Assembly: GCF_902859745.1 (NCBI RefSeq)
Contig: NZ_CADIJW010000012.1
Coordinates: 62,001 to 126,000 of the forward strand
Direction: 5' to 3'
DNA length: 64,000 bases
Origin: Achromobacter dolens
GTDB taxonomy: Bacteria > Pseudomonadota > Gammaproteobacteria > Burkholderiales > Burkholderiaceae_B
In this document: positions 1-7,409 of the stretch, one piece after another
How the letters are laid out: the number at the start of each line of letters is the position of its first letter
Numbering within the stretch: the first letter of the stretch is position 1
Made by a program: the position numbers and the translations under genes
The notes under the pieces: generated by a model
What the model was told of the DNA's origin: nothing
What the model saw: only the letters and a program-made list of their open reading frames with translations
The model's database searches: none

Positions 1-279
1 ATGGGTGTGCCGCAAGGCGCGATCAGTCAATGGCCTGGCTTCCTCTTGACGCCGGGCTCCCTGGTAGAAGGCCGTTCCAACAGCGATTAAAGAGAAGAGC
101 TCGTCTTGAGTAAGCTTCGGCGCGAGCTGTTCCAGGATGTCGGCGTACATGGATACGAGATGGCTAGAATCGTCTTGCAAAGGCAAGGGCGTGGTGGTCA
201 TCAGATCCCGGATTTCTTCCATGTCCATTGGGGGCTCCGCGGAGAGGTTTTCGATACGCCCTGCAGCACGATTGCTCAT
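1..279 (-). CDS. 5' part of an unknown protein, runs off the left edge
   Basis: An open frame of 93 codons on the minus strand runs from an ATG at 279 to base 1 with no stop, so the gene continues outside the window. The product starts MSNRAAGRIENLSAEPP and goes on through helical, mixed-charge sequence (DILEQLAPKLTQDELF, then VGTAFYQGARRQEEA). The amino-acid mix is balanced, unlike the Arg/Ala-rich shadow frames of this GC-rich DNA. A modest GAGCG lies about 8 bases before the ATG; internal ATGs 18 and 20 codons in are alternatives. No family is recognised and no signal peptide or membrane segment is visible, so a cytoplasmic protein is likely. Confidence 0.6.
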   Translation of the reverse strand, partial: MSNRAAGRIENLSAEPPMDMEEIRDLMTTTPLPLQDDSSHLVSMYADILEQLAPKLTQDELFSLIAVGTAFYQGARRQEEARPLTDRALRHTH

Positions 280-692
280 CAATATCGCTCGGCGTCGACG
301 TGAGTCCATCGACGATGAGAGATGGTGATCAATCGGGGTTGGGAGGCTGCTGCGCGTTGGGCTATTTCCCGCATGGCGGGCGAGAGGGTGAGGGGGCGAC
401 AGGGGGCGGTGCCTCGCAATTGAAGCGTTGGCACATGAGGTTGCTTGGTTTCTACGGCTTTCGATGACATTTCAGTTCCGCAACATTGCTGTGCTGGAAT
501 TTGGTGGTGCCGGTGTGCGGCCCATGGCGTGCCTGGGCCTGGTGCGGACCGGGATCAGCGGCTTGCCGCGGCCCCAGTCGACGTCCTTGGACGCGTTCCG
601 GAATGAGGGTTTGGCGCTCAAGCATAGTGATGAAACTGTACTCATCGCTTAAGAATTATCTGATCAGGCATGTGCCTTCAGCCCTGGCTTGT
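280..692. other. Intergenic gap, nothing convincing
   Basis: About 410 bases separate the partial gene at the left edge from the glycosyltransferase. Short frames exist on both strands, for example a plus frame at 464-652 and its antisense counterpart. None has a good ribosome binding site or recognisable content. The left part should hold the promoter of the leftward partial gene; no clear -35/-10 pair was seen. Confidence 0.4.
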
Positions 693-1835
693 TCAGTCTG
701 CTAGCGCGATGGACCTGCCGGAACGAGATGCCGTCAGGGCGGTCTCGTAGGCCTCCAACGTCTGCGACATCTTCACGGAGATCGAAAAATGGCGTTCGGC
801 GTACTTTCTTGCACGATCTGTGATTTGGTCCGCTATGTGCGGATTGGCCCAAATATCCGCAATACGGTCGGCGAAGCCAGCCGTATCACCGGCCCCGCAT
901 AGCCAGCCGGTCTCGCGGGGTTGAACGATTTCCGGTATGCCGCCCACGTCGCTCGCGACGACGGGGCAGCGCGAGGCAAACGCCTCCGGAATGATGCGCG
1001 ACCACGCTTCGCAAGAGGACGGGACGAGAACGGCATCCACGGCTTGAAGCACATCCCCGATATCTTCGCGATGGCCGGTAAATATGACGCTTTTTTCGAT
1101 TTCGAGCTGCACGGCAAGATCGCGTACGGCTTGTTCGTACGCCAGCGTGCGTTGGGTCGGCTTTCCGACCACCAGCGCCACGGCCGGAATACCGCGCTGA
1201 AGCAGCAGATGAACGACCCTTACGAGCTCCGCCTGCCCCTTTTCCGGCCTGAGCATCCCGACCGTCGCTACGACGAACGAGCGGGGGGCCAGCGCGAGCG
1301 TGCGTCTCATCGCGTGGCGGCGCGCTTCCCGTTGCTCACTTGCGAAGAATCCGGGGGCCGCCCATTCGCCTACGACACTGACACGGCGCCTGGGCGCAAA
1401 CCCCGCTGCCACGATGTTGCCCGCGCCGCTTCGGCTGGTGGCGATGACACGATGGCATCCCAGCCGCCACTCCAATCGGCGGCGCCATGATGTGCTTGGC
1501 TTTCGCGCGAAATGCCACGTCCTGACGAGCGTGCAGAGATCGCGGCATAGCGCGCTGGCCTGGCCGTCTTTCGCTCCGTGGGAATCAATGACATGAATGC
1601 CCATTTGACGTACTGCCGTTCGCAGCCGGCGTATCGTTGAGACGGAGTAGGGCGAGTCAAAATCAATTTCCAACGTTGGTAGCCCGCGCTGACGAGCCAG
1701 CGCCAGGGTTTCGCTCCTGGATGGGCCCGCGAAGACCGCGGTATGACCATGAGCCTGAAGCCAGGCCAATTGGTCGAGGATGCGAAACTCCAGGCCTCCG
1801 AGATTTAGCCCGGAAAAAGTATGCAGAACGCGCAT
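693..1835 (-). CDS. Glycosyltransferase family 4 (GT-B fold)
   Basis: This 380-residue protein transfers a sugar from a nucleotide-sugar donor to a glycan or lipid acceptor, probably at the cytoplasmic face of the membrane. The N-terminal half carries the acceptor-domain opening with the glycine loop LNLGGLEFR. The C-terminal half has the donor-binding domain: GMLRPEKGQAELV, then the E-x7-E signature in CEAWSRIIPEAF, then SDVGGIPEIV and the GWL turn. The length is normal for GT4 enzymes. GAAGG lies just before the ATG at 1835. No other surface-glycan gene is near, so the acceptor cannot be named. Family assignment is firm; substrate is unknown. Confidence 0.88.
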   Translation of the reverse strand: MRVLHTFSGLNLGGLEFRILDQLAWLQAHGHTAVFAGPSRSETLALARQRGLPTLEIDFDSPYSVSTIRRLRTAVRQMGIHVIDSHGAKDGQASALCRDLCTLVRTWHFARKPSTSWRRRLEWRLGCHRVIATSRSGAGNIVAAGFAPRRRVSVVGEWAAPGFFASEQREARRHAMRRTLALAPRSFVVATVGMLRPEKGQAELVRVVHLLLQRGIPAVALVVGKPTQRTLAYEQAVRDLAVQLEIEKSVIFTGHREDIGDVLQAVDAVLVPSSCEAWSRIIPEAFASRCPVVASDVGGIPEIVQPRETGWLCGAGDTAGFADRIADIWANPHIADQITDRARKYAERHFSISVKMSQTLEAYETALTASRSGRSIALAD

Positions 1836-2030
1836 GAACCTTCATCTGTGTCGAGCGAGTGACTGTCGCGCCGCGGCCAGACAGGACCGCAACATTGCCA
1901 CTCCGGTTAGAGACGTTCTTCACAAGAGCTCGACATTGATATCACTGTTCAGATGAGACGAGGTTCGATTCCCGGAATGAATGCGGGGTTTGCGGCAGGA
2001 GGCACAGTTTTTTGCTAATTTTTCGTGCCT

Positions 2031-2882
2031 TCAGCTCTCTTTTCGACGGATTTCCGAGGGGGTGATGCCCCAGGCGCGCCGCATGGTCATGGTCATGTGG
2101 CTGTTGTTGGAAAAGCCCGTCAACCGCGCAATCTCCCCGAAGGGCAGGGTACTCCACAAGGACAGTTGGCGAGCGCGCTCCAGTCGAAGCTTGATGATGT
2201 ATTGATGTGGCGGCAGCCCAAAAACCTGGCGGAACGCGCGCGAGAAATGGCTGGGCGACAGATTGGCGATCGTGGCCAGGCTTTCCAGGTTGATGTTCTG
2301 ATCCAGATGGGCGCGAATGAATTCCTCGATGCGTTGATGCGCGCGGGGGCTGAGTTTCGCGGCGTGCGGATGAAGACTCCTTTGAGTCAGGTGTGAATAG
2401 GTTCTCAGCATGTGCGCGCCCAGCAGCGTGATCCAGGCGTTCAGGGATTCCGTCTTGCCGGGATCGTCGTTTTCTATCTCGTCGCGGATATGGCGGGCGA
2501 TGCATAGCGCGCGTCGGTCCACGCTGCCGAGCTTCGGTGGCTGCCAACGGACCTGGTCGTCGCCAAGTTCCATGCCTGCAAGACGCCGCAGACGCTCGTC
2601 GCTCAAGCCCATCAGCAGGTTCTCTTTGGCAACCGCCCAGCGAGCAAGGAGTTCGTGCTGGCGCGGGATAACTTCGACGGAGCCGGTGGGCGCGAGGCCT
2701 AGCGTCGCGCGGTCGGAATTGAGGGCAATCTGTCGATGCGGTTGCGGCGTGAAGAGCACCAGGAAGTAATGCGCAGGAGCAGTAAAGCGGATGGTGTTGG
2801 GCCCTGTCTTTGTCGTGGCGATCGCGGCATCGCCCAACTCCAACTTGGGTCCCCATGCCTCGGGAATGCTCTCAAGAATCAT
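2031..2882 (-). CDS. AraC-family transcriptional regulator
   Basis: The last 100 residues form the AraC double helix-turn-helix: RIEEFIRAHLDQNINLESLA with LSPSHFSRAFRQVFG, then LPFGEIARLTGFSNNSHM followed by RRAWGITPSEIRR. The N-terminal part is a poorly conserved ligand-sensing domain. The frame stays open upstream to 2996, but ATG 2882 is preferred because AAGGGGAAGG stands directly before it, giving 283 residues (MILESIPEAWG...). The target is unknown. It is a single gene flanked by the glycosyltransferase and the phage-type repressor. The domain call is secure; the inducer and regulon cannot be read from sequence. Confidence 0.88.
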   Translation of the reverse strand: MILESIPEAWGPKLELGDAAIATTKTGPNTIRFTAPAHYFLVLFTPQPHRQIALNSDRATLGLAPTGSVEVIPRQHELLARWAVAKENLLMGLSDERLRRLAGMELGDDQVRWQPPKLGSVDRRALCIARHIRDEIENDDPGKTESLNAWITLLGAHMLRTYSHLTQRSLHPHAAKLSPRAHQRIEEFIRAHLDQNINLESLATIANLSPSHFSRAFRQVFGLPPHQYIIKLRLERARQLSLWSTLPFGEIARLTGFSNNSHMTMTMRRAWGITPSEIRRKES

Positions 2883-3105
2883 GTCCTTCCCCTTGTTGTT
2901 GCTATTGCTGGCTGATACGGCGGGCCAGGCGCGCAGCGGCCTTCGAGGGCGCGACAATGTGAAATCGATAAAACAATATATAGGCTGGGCAGCCATTGTG
3001 AAACCTGGCGGGCTTGGTACATTTTGTTGCTGGCGGAGTGCGCCTTAATATGGCCGAGCCCGGGATGGGCCGGAATTGTTCCCGTCGGTCAGTCTGATAG
3101 AAATG

Positions 3106-3121
3106 TAGCCATGGCTAGATT
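3106..3121 (+). promoter_or_regulatory. Operator O1 overlapping the repressor promoter
   Basis: The 12-base perfect palindrome TAGCCATGGCTA (3106-3117) runs into a possible -10 element TAGATT (3116-3121), 22 bases before the repressor start codon. The same palindrome plus following bases (TAGCCATGGCTAGA, then TTTGC) recurs at 3916 in front of the lysis genes. This pattern fits an autoregulating phage-type repressor. No good -35 is visible here. Binding is inferred, not shown. Confidence 0.65.
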
Positions 3122-3142
3122 TGCAGCGACTAGTGTGCGTCT

Positions 3143-3661
3143 ATGAGCACTCTCTCTGAGCGGATCCGCGAGGCCATGGCCGCGGCAAAAAAAAATCAAG
3201 CAGATCTGGTCCGAGCCACGGGGGCCAAAAGTTCATCCGTGGCCAACTGGGTGGGCGGGCGCACCAAGAATCTCCGGGGCGAGAACCTGGTCATCGTGGC
3301 GCGCCTGCTGAATGTTTCCGAGGCCTGGCTTGGTGCGGGTGTGGGCAAGCGAGAGAGGGGCGGGTCGCTGGCCTGGCCCTTCAGGCAAGTGACTCTGGAG
3401 CAATTCGAACTCCTTTCGGCTGAGGCGCGCGCGCATCTCGAAAGCTATCTTGCGTTTCTGGTGCAAGAGAGCGGGGCGCGTGCGTCCCGGTCTTCCGCCT
3501 CTACCGCAGGCAGTGTGCCGGCTGAGTCGATTCAACAACTCCGCCAGGGCTTGAAGCGAACGTCTGAAGCGTTGCGTCACCATTTTAGCAAGGAGATTGA
3601 ACGTGACGACAAAGTTGACGCTGATCGCATCAAGAGGCGACGGGCTTCGGGGAAAAAGTGA
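3143..3661 (+). CDS. Phage-type helix-turn-helix repressor
   Basis: The protein has 172 residues. Residues 1-65 form a Cro/CI (XRE) helix-turn-helix: LSERIREAMAAAKKNQADLV, then TGAKSSSVANWVGGR and GENLVIVARLLNVSEAWL. The rest (VTLEQFELLSAEARAHLESYL and a polar Ser-rich tail) resembles dimerisation tails of small phage regulators. There is no S24 peptidase domain, so RecA-driven self-cleavage is not expected and another induction signal must apply. The palindromes at 3106 and 3915 are the obvious operators. The ATG has no strong ribosome binding site and lies close behind the predicted promoter. The next gene overlaps its 3' end. Role as repressor of the lysis operon is inferred from position and sites. 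Confidence 0.8.
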   Translation: MSTLSERIREAMAAAKKNQADLVRATGAKSSSVANWVGGRTKNLRGENLVIVARLLNVSEAWLGAGVGKRERGGSLAWPFRQVTLEQFELLSAEARAHLESYLAFLVQESGARASRSSASTAGSVPAESIQQLRQGLKRTSEALRHHFSKEIERDDKVDADRIKRRRASGKK

Positions 3662-3863
3662 GGGGGCGCCGCAGTGTCCCAAGTGTGCTTGCGGCCTTAT
3701 TCACGCCGGCGAAGAGGTCAGGGCGCGCGCTTGCGTCGATATCCTGAGCGAGGGGCGGTTTCGCCATAGCCTGACCGCCGAGCCTTGTGACCTCATGCCG
3801 TTGTTGCTGGCATGCCATATCCTGACAGGCGAAATTCTTGAGAGGCTGAGCAGCCTGGCCTGA
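3603..3863 (+). CDS. Small Cys-containing protein overlapping the repressor gene
   Basis: An 86-residue frame begins at GTG 3603 inside the repressor gene, in another frame, and ends at 3863. AAGGAG at 3590-3595 lies 7 bases before the GTG, which is the main reason to accept it. The product contains CPKCACGL, four further Cys or His residues, and a hydrophobic C-terminal helix (DLMPLLLACHILTGEILERL). The paired cysteines could bind a metal. It would be co-transcribed and translationally coupled with the repressor, so it might be an antirepressor or co-regulator, but no family is recognised and that idea is only positional. Confidence 0.55.
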   Translation: MTTKLTLIASRGDGLRGKSEGAPQCPKCACGLIHAGEEVRARACVDILSEGRFRHSLTAEPCDLMPLLLACHILTGEILERLSSLA

Positions 3864-3902
3864 GTGGCAAGGGCTTGGTGCCGGCTCGCCGGCGCTGGAA
3901 AG

Positions 3903-3931
3903 TTGACGCAAAAACTAGCCATGGCTAGAAT
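3903..3931 (+). promoter_or_regulatory. Sigma-70 promoter of the lysis operon with operator O2
   Basis: TTGACG (3903-3908) and TAGAAT (3926-3931) are separated by exactly 17 bases, a near-consensus sigma-70 promoter. The palindrome CTAGCCATGGCTAG (3915-3928) fills the spacer and overlaps the -10, so a bound repressor would block polymerase. The core is identical to O1 at 3106. The first gene of the operon starts at 4040. Confidence 0.78.
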
Positions 3932-4039
3932 TTGCTGGCGCCAAGTCCCTCCCGTCCTAAGAGCAAACAAGCCGGTCGTTGCGGCCAGTCTGCCTCGCCG
4001 CAGTCTGGTTCGCGCCGGCAAACTCATAGGAATCTGACA

Positions 4040-4480
4040 ATGCAACCCGTCATGACGGCGGCATCTTCAATGGCATTGAAGATCGTCACCACTTACGCAA
4101 TATGTGCCGCGTTGGCCGCGCTTTTAGGCCTGGTAGTCCTGCCGCCCCGTAGTCGCGCCGAGTTGATGATGCGCACAGCATCCACGCTGGTGTGCTCGTT
4201 TGCCTTCGGCCCCGCCCTGGCCGCGGCCGCGCTGGCGTGGTTTCCCGCGTTGACCGACGCGTTGGTCTGGTTGGCGGACCACGGCAGTACGGAAGACGAA
4301 TTCCTGGCAAAGCTCTATGTCATAGCCCCCTGCATGCTGCTGGCGGGGTTGCCAGCCTGGTGGATGCTGGGTGGGTACATGCGGTGGGTCGCTCGCATTC
4401 GGAAGATCGGCCTGCTTCCCTGGCTGGATGAACTCCGCGCGAGGCTGCCGCTCCTGGGCGGCGCCAAGGATAAGGAGTGA
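4040..4480 (+). CDS. Holin-like small membrane protein
   Basis: The 146-residue product has three hydrophobic segments: about residues 10-33 (IVTTYAICAALAALLGLVVL), 48-70 (TLVCSFAFGPALAAAALAWF) and 93-116 (LYVIAPCMLLAGLPAWWMLG). A charged C-terminal tail ends in GAKDKE, as is common in holins. The frame is open further upstream, but ATG 4040 follows ATAGGAA and lies after the promoter. It is the first gene of the lysis operon and stops just before the endolysin start. Function as the pore that releases the muramidase rests on membrane topology and position, since holins share little sequence. Confidence 0.62.
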   Translation: MQPVMTAASSMALKIVTTYAICAALAALLGLVVLPPRSRAELMMRTASTLVCSFAFGPALAAAALAWFPALTDALVWLADHGSTEDEFLAKLYVIAPCMLLAGLPAWWMLGGYMRWVARIRKIGLLPWLDELRARLPLLGGAKDKE

Positions 4481-4482
4481 GT

Positions 4483-5034
4483 ATGCCGCTTCAGTCAGTA
4501 CTGCATACCGCAATCATGCCGGCGTTGCGACTGCTGCCCCCAGACATGGACACAGCGGGCGCTCGCGTCATGCTGCTCGCTATCGGCCTGCAGGAGAGCG
4601 GTTTGAGACATCGATTCCAACTCGTCTCGGGCAAGCCCGGCCTCAAGGGGCCGGCACGTGGCCTCTGGCAGTTCGAAAGAGGAACGAGCGCCAGCCTCGG
4701 AGGCGTATGGGGCGTGTGGATGCATCCAGCGAGCAGGCGATGGCTACGGCAACTGTGCCCTGAGCGGCGAGTGAAGATGGATCCTGGCGTAGTACACGAG
4801 ACCTTGGAGCGTGACGATGTGCTCGCGGCCGGGGTGGCCCGGCTTTTGCTGTGGACCGACCCTCAGGCTTTGCCTTCGATCGATGACGAGCCGCAGGCCT
4901 GGGCCCTCTATTTGCGAACCTGGCGCCCTGGCGCCTACGCGCGCGGGAGCCAGGCTCAACGAGCCTCGCTGCGGCAAAAGTGGCGCGGGTATCACGCTCA
5001 GGCAGCCGCGCTCGTGGGCGAGGTGACTCCATGA
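4483..5034 (+). CDS. Phage-type muramidase-like endolysin
   Basis: The 183-residue protein has a lysozyme-fold signature: IGLQESGL (about residues 34-41, candidate catalytic Glu) followed by GPARGLWQFE, as in lytic-transglycosylase-like endolysins that cleave the glycan strand. There is no signal peptide, so export would need the holin. ATG 4483 is chosen because AAGGAG (4472-4477) sits 5 bases before it; a GTG at 4477 is the alternative. Its stop overlaps the Rz start by the sequence ATGA, indicating translational coupling. The enzyme class is inferred from the motif and the cassette context; the overall family was not recognised with certainty. Confidence 0.68.
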   Translation: MPLQSVLHTAIMPALRLLPPDMDTAGARVMLLAIGLQESGLRHRFQLVSGKPGLKGPARGLWQFERGTSASLGGVWGVWMHPASRRWLRQLCPERRVKMDPGVVHETLERDDVLAAGVARLLLWTDPQALPSIDDEPQAWALYLRTWRPGAYARGSQAQRASLRQKWRGYHAQAAALVGEVTP

Positions 5035-5561
5035 GCGCGGTATCAGGATGGTTGAGTATGTTCAGCGGCAGGGGGATCCTGGTTCCGCTGCTGGTGGCGT
5101 CGCTGGCGGCAGGTGTTGCGTGGAATGTCCGCGGATGGCGCGCCGAGAGTCAAGTCGCACAACTCGAAAGACGATGGGCCGACGAGCGTGCGGTGGCGAG
5201 CCACGTGCTGGCCACTGCCCAAGACGAAGCCCGCATGCAAACGGAACGCCGATACGAGGTGGTGAATGAAATCAGGAATGAAGCGGATGAGAATCTTGCG
5301 CGCGTGTTGGCTGCTGAGCGCGCTGCTGCTGATGAGCGCCTGCGCCAGCAGGCCGTCCTCTTTGCCAGGCGCCAAGCCGGTCGCTGCGGCCATTCCCACT
5401 CTGCCGGCGTCGGCGCGTCAGCCGCCGACCCCATCGGCCTGTTCGCCGAGTTGTTTGGCGAACTTGATCGAATGGCGGAAGTCTACGCGAGCGAAGCTGA
5501 CCGGCGTCGAGTCGCCGGGTTAGCGTGCGAGCGAACGTATAGCGAGATCAGGGGGAAGTAG
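5031..5561 (+). CDS. Rz-like inner-membrane spanin
   Basis: The protein has 176 residues. One N-terminal membrane anchor (about 15-33, ILVPLLVASLAAGVAW) is followed by a long charged, coiled-coil-prone periplasmic part (QLERRWADERAVASHV, EARMQTERRYEVVNEI, ARVLAAERAAADERLR). This is the architecture of i-spanins, which join with an outer-membrane lipoprotein to fuse the two membranes at the end of lysis. ATG 5031 overlaps the endolysin stop. The Rz1 partner is encoded entirely inside this gene in another frame, the classical lambda-like arrangement, which strongly supports the call. Confidence 0.8.
   Translation: MSAVSGWLSMFSGRGILVPLLVASLAAGVAWNVRGWRAESQVAQLERRWADERAVASHVLATAQDEARMQTERRYEVVNEIRNEADENLARVLAAERAAADERLRQQAVLFARRQAGRCGHSHSAGVGASAADPIGLFAELFGELDRMAEVYASEADRRRVAGLACERTYSEIRGK
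5266..5523 (+). CDS. Rz1-like outer-membrane spanin lipoprotein, nested in Rz
   Basis: This 85-residue frame lies wholly within the Rz gene. A basic N-terminus is followed by the hydrophobic stretch CWLLSALLLMSAC, ending in a lipobox with the cysteine at residue 26. The mature part is short and Pro-rich (CASRPSSLPGAKPV, RQPPTPSACSPSC), which is typical of Rz1 o-spanins. ATG 5266 has GAGG six bases upstream; ATGs at 5278 and 5287 are alternatives. The lipobox, proline content and nesting together make this a confident call despite low expected sequence similarity. Confidence 0.8.
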   Translation: MKSGMKRMRILRACWLLSALLLMSACASRPSSLPGAKPVAAAIPTLPASARQPPTPSACSPSCLANLIEWRKSTRAKLTGVESPG

Positions 5562-5631
5562 CCGCCCAAACACCGAGAGAAACGCCTCTGCCGTCGCGCG
5601 GGAGTCGCACGGGACAGGCAATTATCGAGGT

Positions 5632-5671
5632 AGGCATGGCGCCGAGGTTCTGGCGCCATGCCTTTCTTTTT
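5632..5671 (+). terminator. Rho-independent terminator of the lysis operon
   Basis: AGGCATGGCGCC (5632-5643) and GGCGCCATGCCT (5652-5663) form a perfect 12-base stem with an 8-base loop. A T-rich run (TTCTTTTT) follows. It lies 70 bases after the Rz stop codon. The 300 bases from here to the next gene (5979) show no convincing gene or site. Confidence 0.85.
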
Positions 5672-5979
5672 CTTCAGCGCGGAGGCTTGCTCGGTAGTGA
5701 AGGAAGGCGAGGGCTGGCCGTCCACATAAAGCAGTGTTTTTTGCTCCCTCGCACGCATCGCTCAGTGCCACGGCGCTAACCCGTAGCTCGGCCAAGCCCT
5801 CTAGTCGGGATACTCCCGCGCTCCCATGAAGCAGGGTAAATAACGCTCAAGTATCACGTCCAGACTCGTCGCCGCGCTAACCGGCGACCGCTGGAGTACC
5901 CCGACTGAAGGGCTCGTACGTGAGCATATTCTGGAAGGGGCGGAGTGCTCTTGAGAACATTCTGAGTGCCTGTGGGCGA

Positions 5980-6324
5980 CTAGGGTAGCCGCGAAACGAT
6001 GAATGAAGTTTCGTATTGGTGGCCAGGAAATTGGCTGTTGACGCGCTGGGAGAATTCCTCTTTCGAGACGCGATGGTGGTACGTGTCGTGTAGCAGGACC
6101 AGAAACGCCTCCCGGCTGTCCGTCGTATCGAGCGGCAGGCGCTGGTACCGCGGGTTGGCGTCAATCTGACTGACGAGCCCATTGAGCCAGGCCTGGAACG
6201 GCTGGTCGTCGACAGCCGCGTCAACCCGCGGGTTCTGCTCGGTTGCGCATCCCTGTACCACAGGCAACGCAAGGACCGCTGAAACCAGAAAGGCACGGCA
6301 TATTTTTGCGTAGCGATGTTTCAT
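5980..6324 (-). CDS. Small predicted lipoprotein
   Basis: The 114-residue protein opens with a basic N-terminus and a hydrophobic core ending LALPVVQGC, a good lipobox with the cysteine at residue 26. The mature part (about 89 residues) is mixed polar, with WLNGLVSQIDANPRYQRL and EAFLVLLHDTYHHRVSKEEF, and suggests a small helical domain. GGGAG lies upstream of ATG 6324. No family is recognised. It is transcribed toward the lysis operon and is probably unrelated to it. Lipid anchoring is a firm prediction; function is unknown. Confidence 0.7.
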   Translation of the reverse strand: MKHRYAKICRAFLVSAVLALPVVQGCATEQNPRVDAAVDDQPFQAWLNGLVSQIDANPRYQRLPLDTTDSREAFLVLLHDTYHHRVSKEEFSQRVNSQFPGHQYETSFIVSRLP

Positions 6325-6569
6325 GATCGTGTGCTCCCGGTATAGAGCCGCCGCAGTAAGGGTTCGCGGCCGGATTGATAACAGTTGGTCAGCTTAACCG
6401 CACGAGATTTCTGAGTGAATGATTAATCCATGGATTTGACAAAAAGGCACCGAAACTTCTCGCCGCGGCGTGTTTTGCCACCCATGCGAGGGGCGATCCT
6501 TCTACGATTGCTGCGCCACTTTTTCGAGTGGAAAACCGCAGAACGTCTGCATCTATTGAAGGAAATAAC

Positions 6570-6839
6570 ATGTTTCGAAAAATCATGACGGGCCTGGCAT
6601 TTTCGGGGGCACTCGCCGCGAGCTGCGGCGCTTATGCCGCGGACGTTCATCCGGTAACGGGCGCGACGCCCGGAAGCCATCAATCCGCCAAGGCACCTGC
6701 CCACGCTGGCAAGCAGCCTCAACAAGCGGGAGCCCAGAGCACCAAGTCTGATCGTCAGCGCCAAGTGCAGCCGACGGAGCAGCATCAGCGTAAGCCTGCC
6801 ACTGCCGCAGGCAAGCCGCACACCGACGCCAGGAAGTAA
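6570..6839 (+). CDS. Small secreted basic, Gln-rich protein
   Basis: The 89-residue protein has a clear Sec signal peptide: MFRKIMTGLAFSGALAASCG followed by AYA-A, cleavage near residue 24. The mature 65 residues are hydrophilic, with many Gln, Lys, His, Pro and Ala (KQPQQAGAQSTKSDRQRQ), and are probably disordered. GAAGGAA before ATG 6570 fixes the start, although the frame is open from 6528. It is probably periplasmic. Similar small exported proteins of unknown function are frequent in Bordetella and its relatives. No partner is visible. Confidence 0.7.
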   Translation: MFRKIMTGLAFSGALAASCGAYAADVHPVTGATPGSHQSAKAPAHAGKQPQQAGAQSTKSDRQRQVQPTEQHQRKPATAAGKPHTDARK

Positions 6840-7003
6840 GCTCCGCGGGTTGGTAGGAGGCGCCATGGTTTAACGTTCGGCCATGCGGGCAAATAGGCAG
6901 GCTGCCGGCCATGGCTTGATGCCCTGCGTCCGGGGGCGGCGTGCGTGCCCGTGCCGCCATGCGCCTTTCGCCTATTGCCATCACTGATTCTGGTCCCTCC
7001 GGC

Positions 7004-7177
7004 ATGCTGCGAACGCGTTGGCGACTCTTGTCCCTGGCGCTCCTGTTGATGGTGCTGATCGGGTTCATTGTCGCGCTGGCCTGTATGGGTACGCCTCGGG
7101 CCATGCGCGCCGCAATGGCGTTGGGTGGGACCCTGGCCGGCATGCTGGCGCTTGCGGTGTTTGTCTGCCGCAGGTGA
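7004..7177 (+). CDS. Possible small two-segment membrane protein
   Basis: A 57-residue frame encodes two hydrophobic stretches, LLSLALLLMVLIGFIVALAC and AAMALGGTLAGMLALAVFVC, separated by a short basic loop and ending CRR. The ATG at 7004 has no strong ribosome binding site; GTG 6941 and ATG 6959 are alternative starts in the same frame. The membrane-like composition in a GC-rich gap is the only support. The antisense frame is Arg-rich and less likely. Confidence 0.33.
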   Translation: MLRTRWRLLSLALLLMVLIGFIVALACMGTPRAMRAAMALGGTLAGMLALAVFVCRR

Positions 7178-7345
7178 GGATTGTTATCCACACTGCTGAG
7201 TAACTTTACGGCGACCTCTTCGGTACGGCTGTGCAGTTAGCAACTGGGACGTAAGGGCCGCGCGCGTTGTGTGTGGTTCTGAAGGCCAGGCGTCTATTGC
7301 AATTGAACCCTGATGTATCACCGCTGCGGGCTTCGTCGCTGCCGT

Positions 7346-7356
7346 GGGGGGGGGGG
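7346..7356 (+). repeat. G11 homopolymer tract
   Basis: Eleven consecutive G residues lie 54 bases before the autotransporter remnant, in a non-coding gap. It is the longest homopolymer in the window. Tracts of this kind are slippage-prone. What it once controlled cannot be told now, because the downstream gene is reduced to its last 47 codons. Confidence 0.75.
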
Positions 7357-7409
7357 CGGCAGTTAATTCGGACGCGCTGCATCACTTGGTGTGATGCAGG
7401 GCTGTCGCC

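Noticed and set aside
428-652. A 74-codon plus-strand frame and its antisense counterpart in the first gap
   Set aside because: No ribosome binding site, both strands equally open, no recognisable content.
3143-3661. LexA/S24-type cleavable repressor
   Set aside because: No peptidase domain, catalytic Ser/Lys or Ala-Gly cleavage site is visible after the helix-turn-helix.
3932-4039. Upstream extension of the holin-like gene
   Set aside because: It would start inside the promoter/operator region and encodes basic, Ser/Arg-rich sequence; ATG 4040 has the ribosome binding site.
4980-5031. Longer N-terminus for the Rz-like spanin
   Set aside because: The extra residues are Arg-rich, overlap the endolysin gene heavily and lack a ribosome binding site; ATG 5031 overlaps the endolysin stop.
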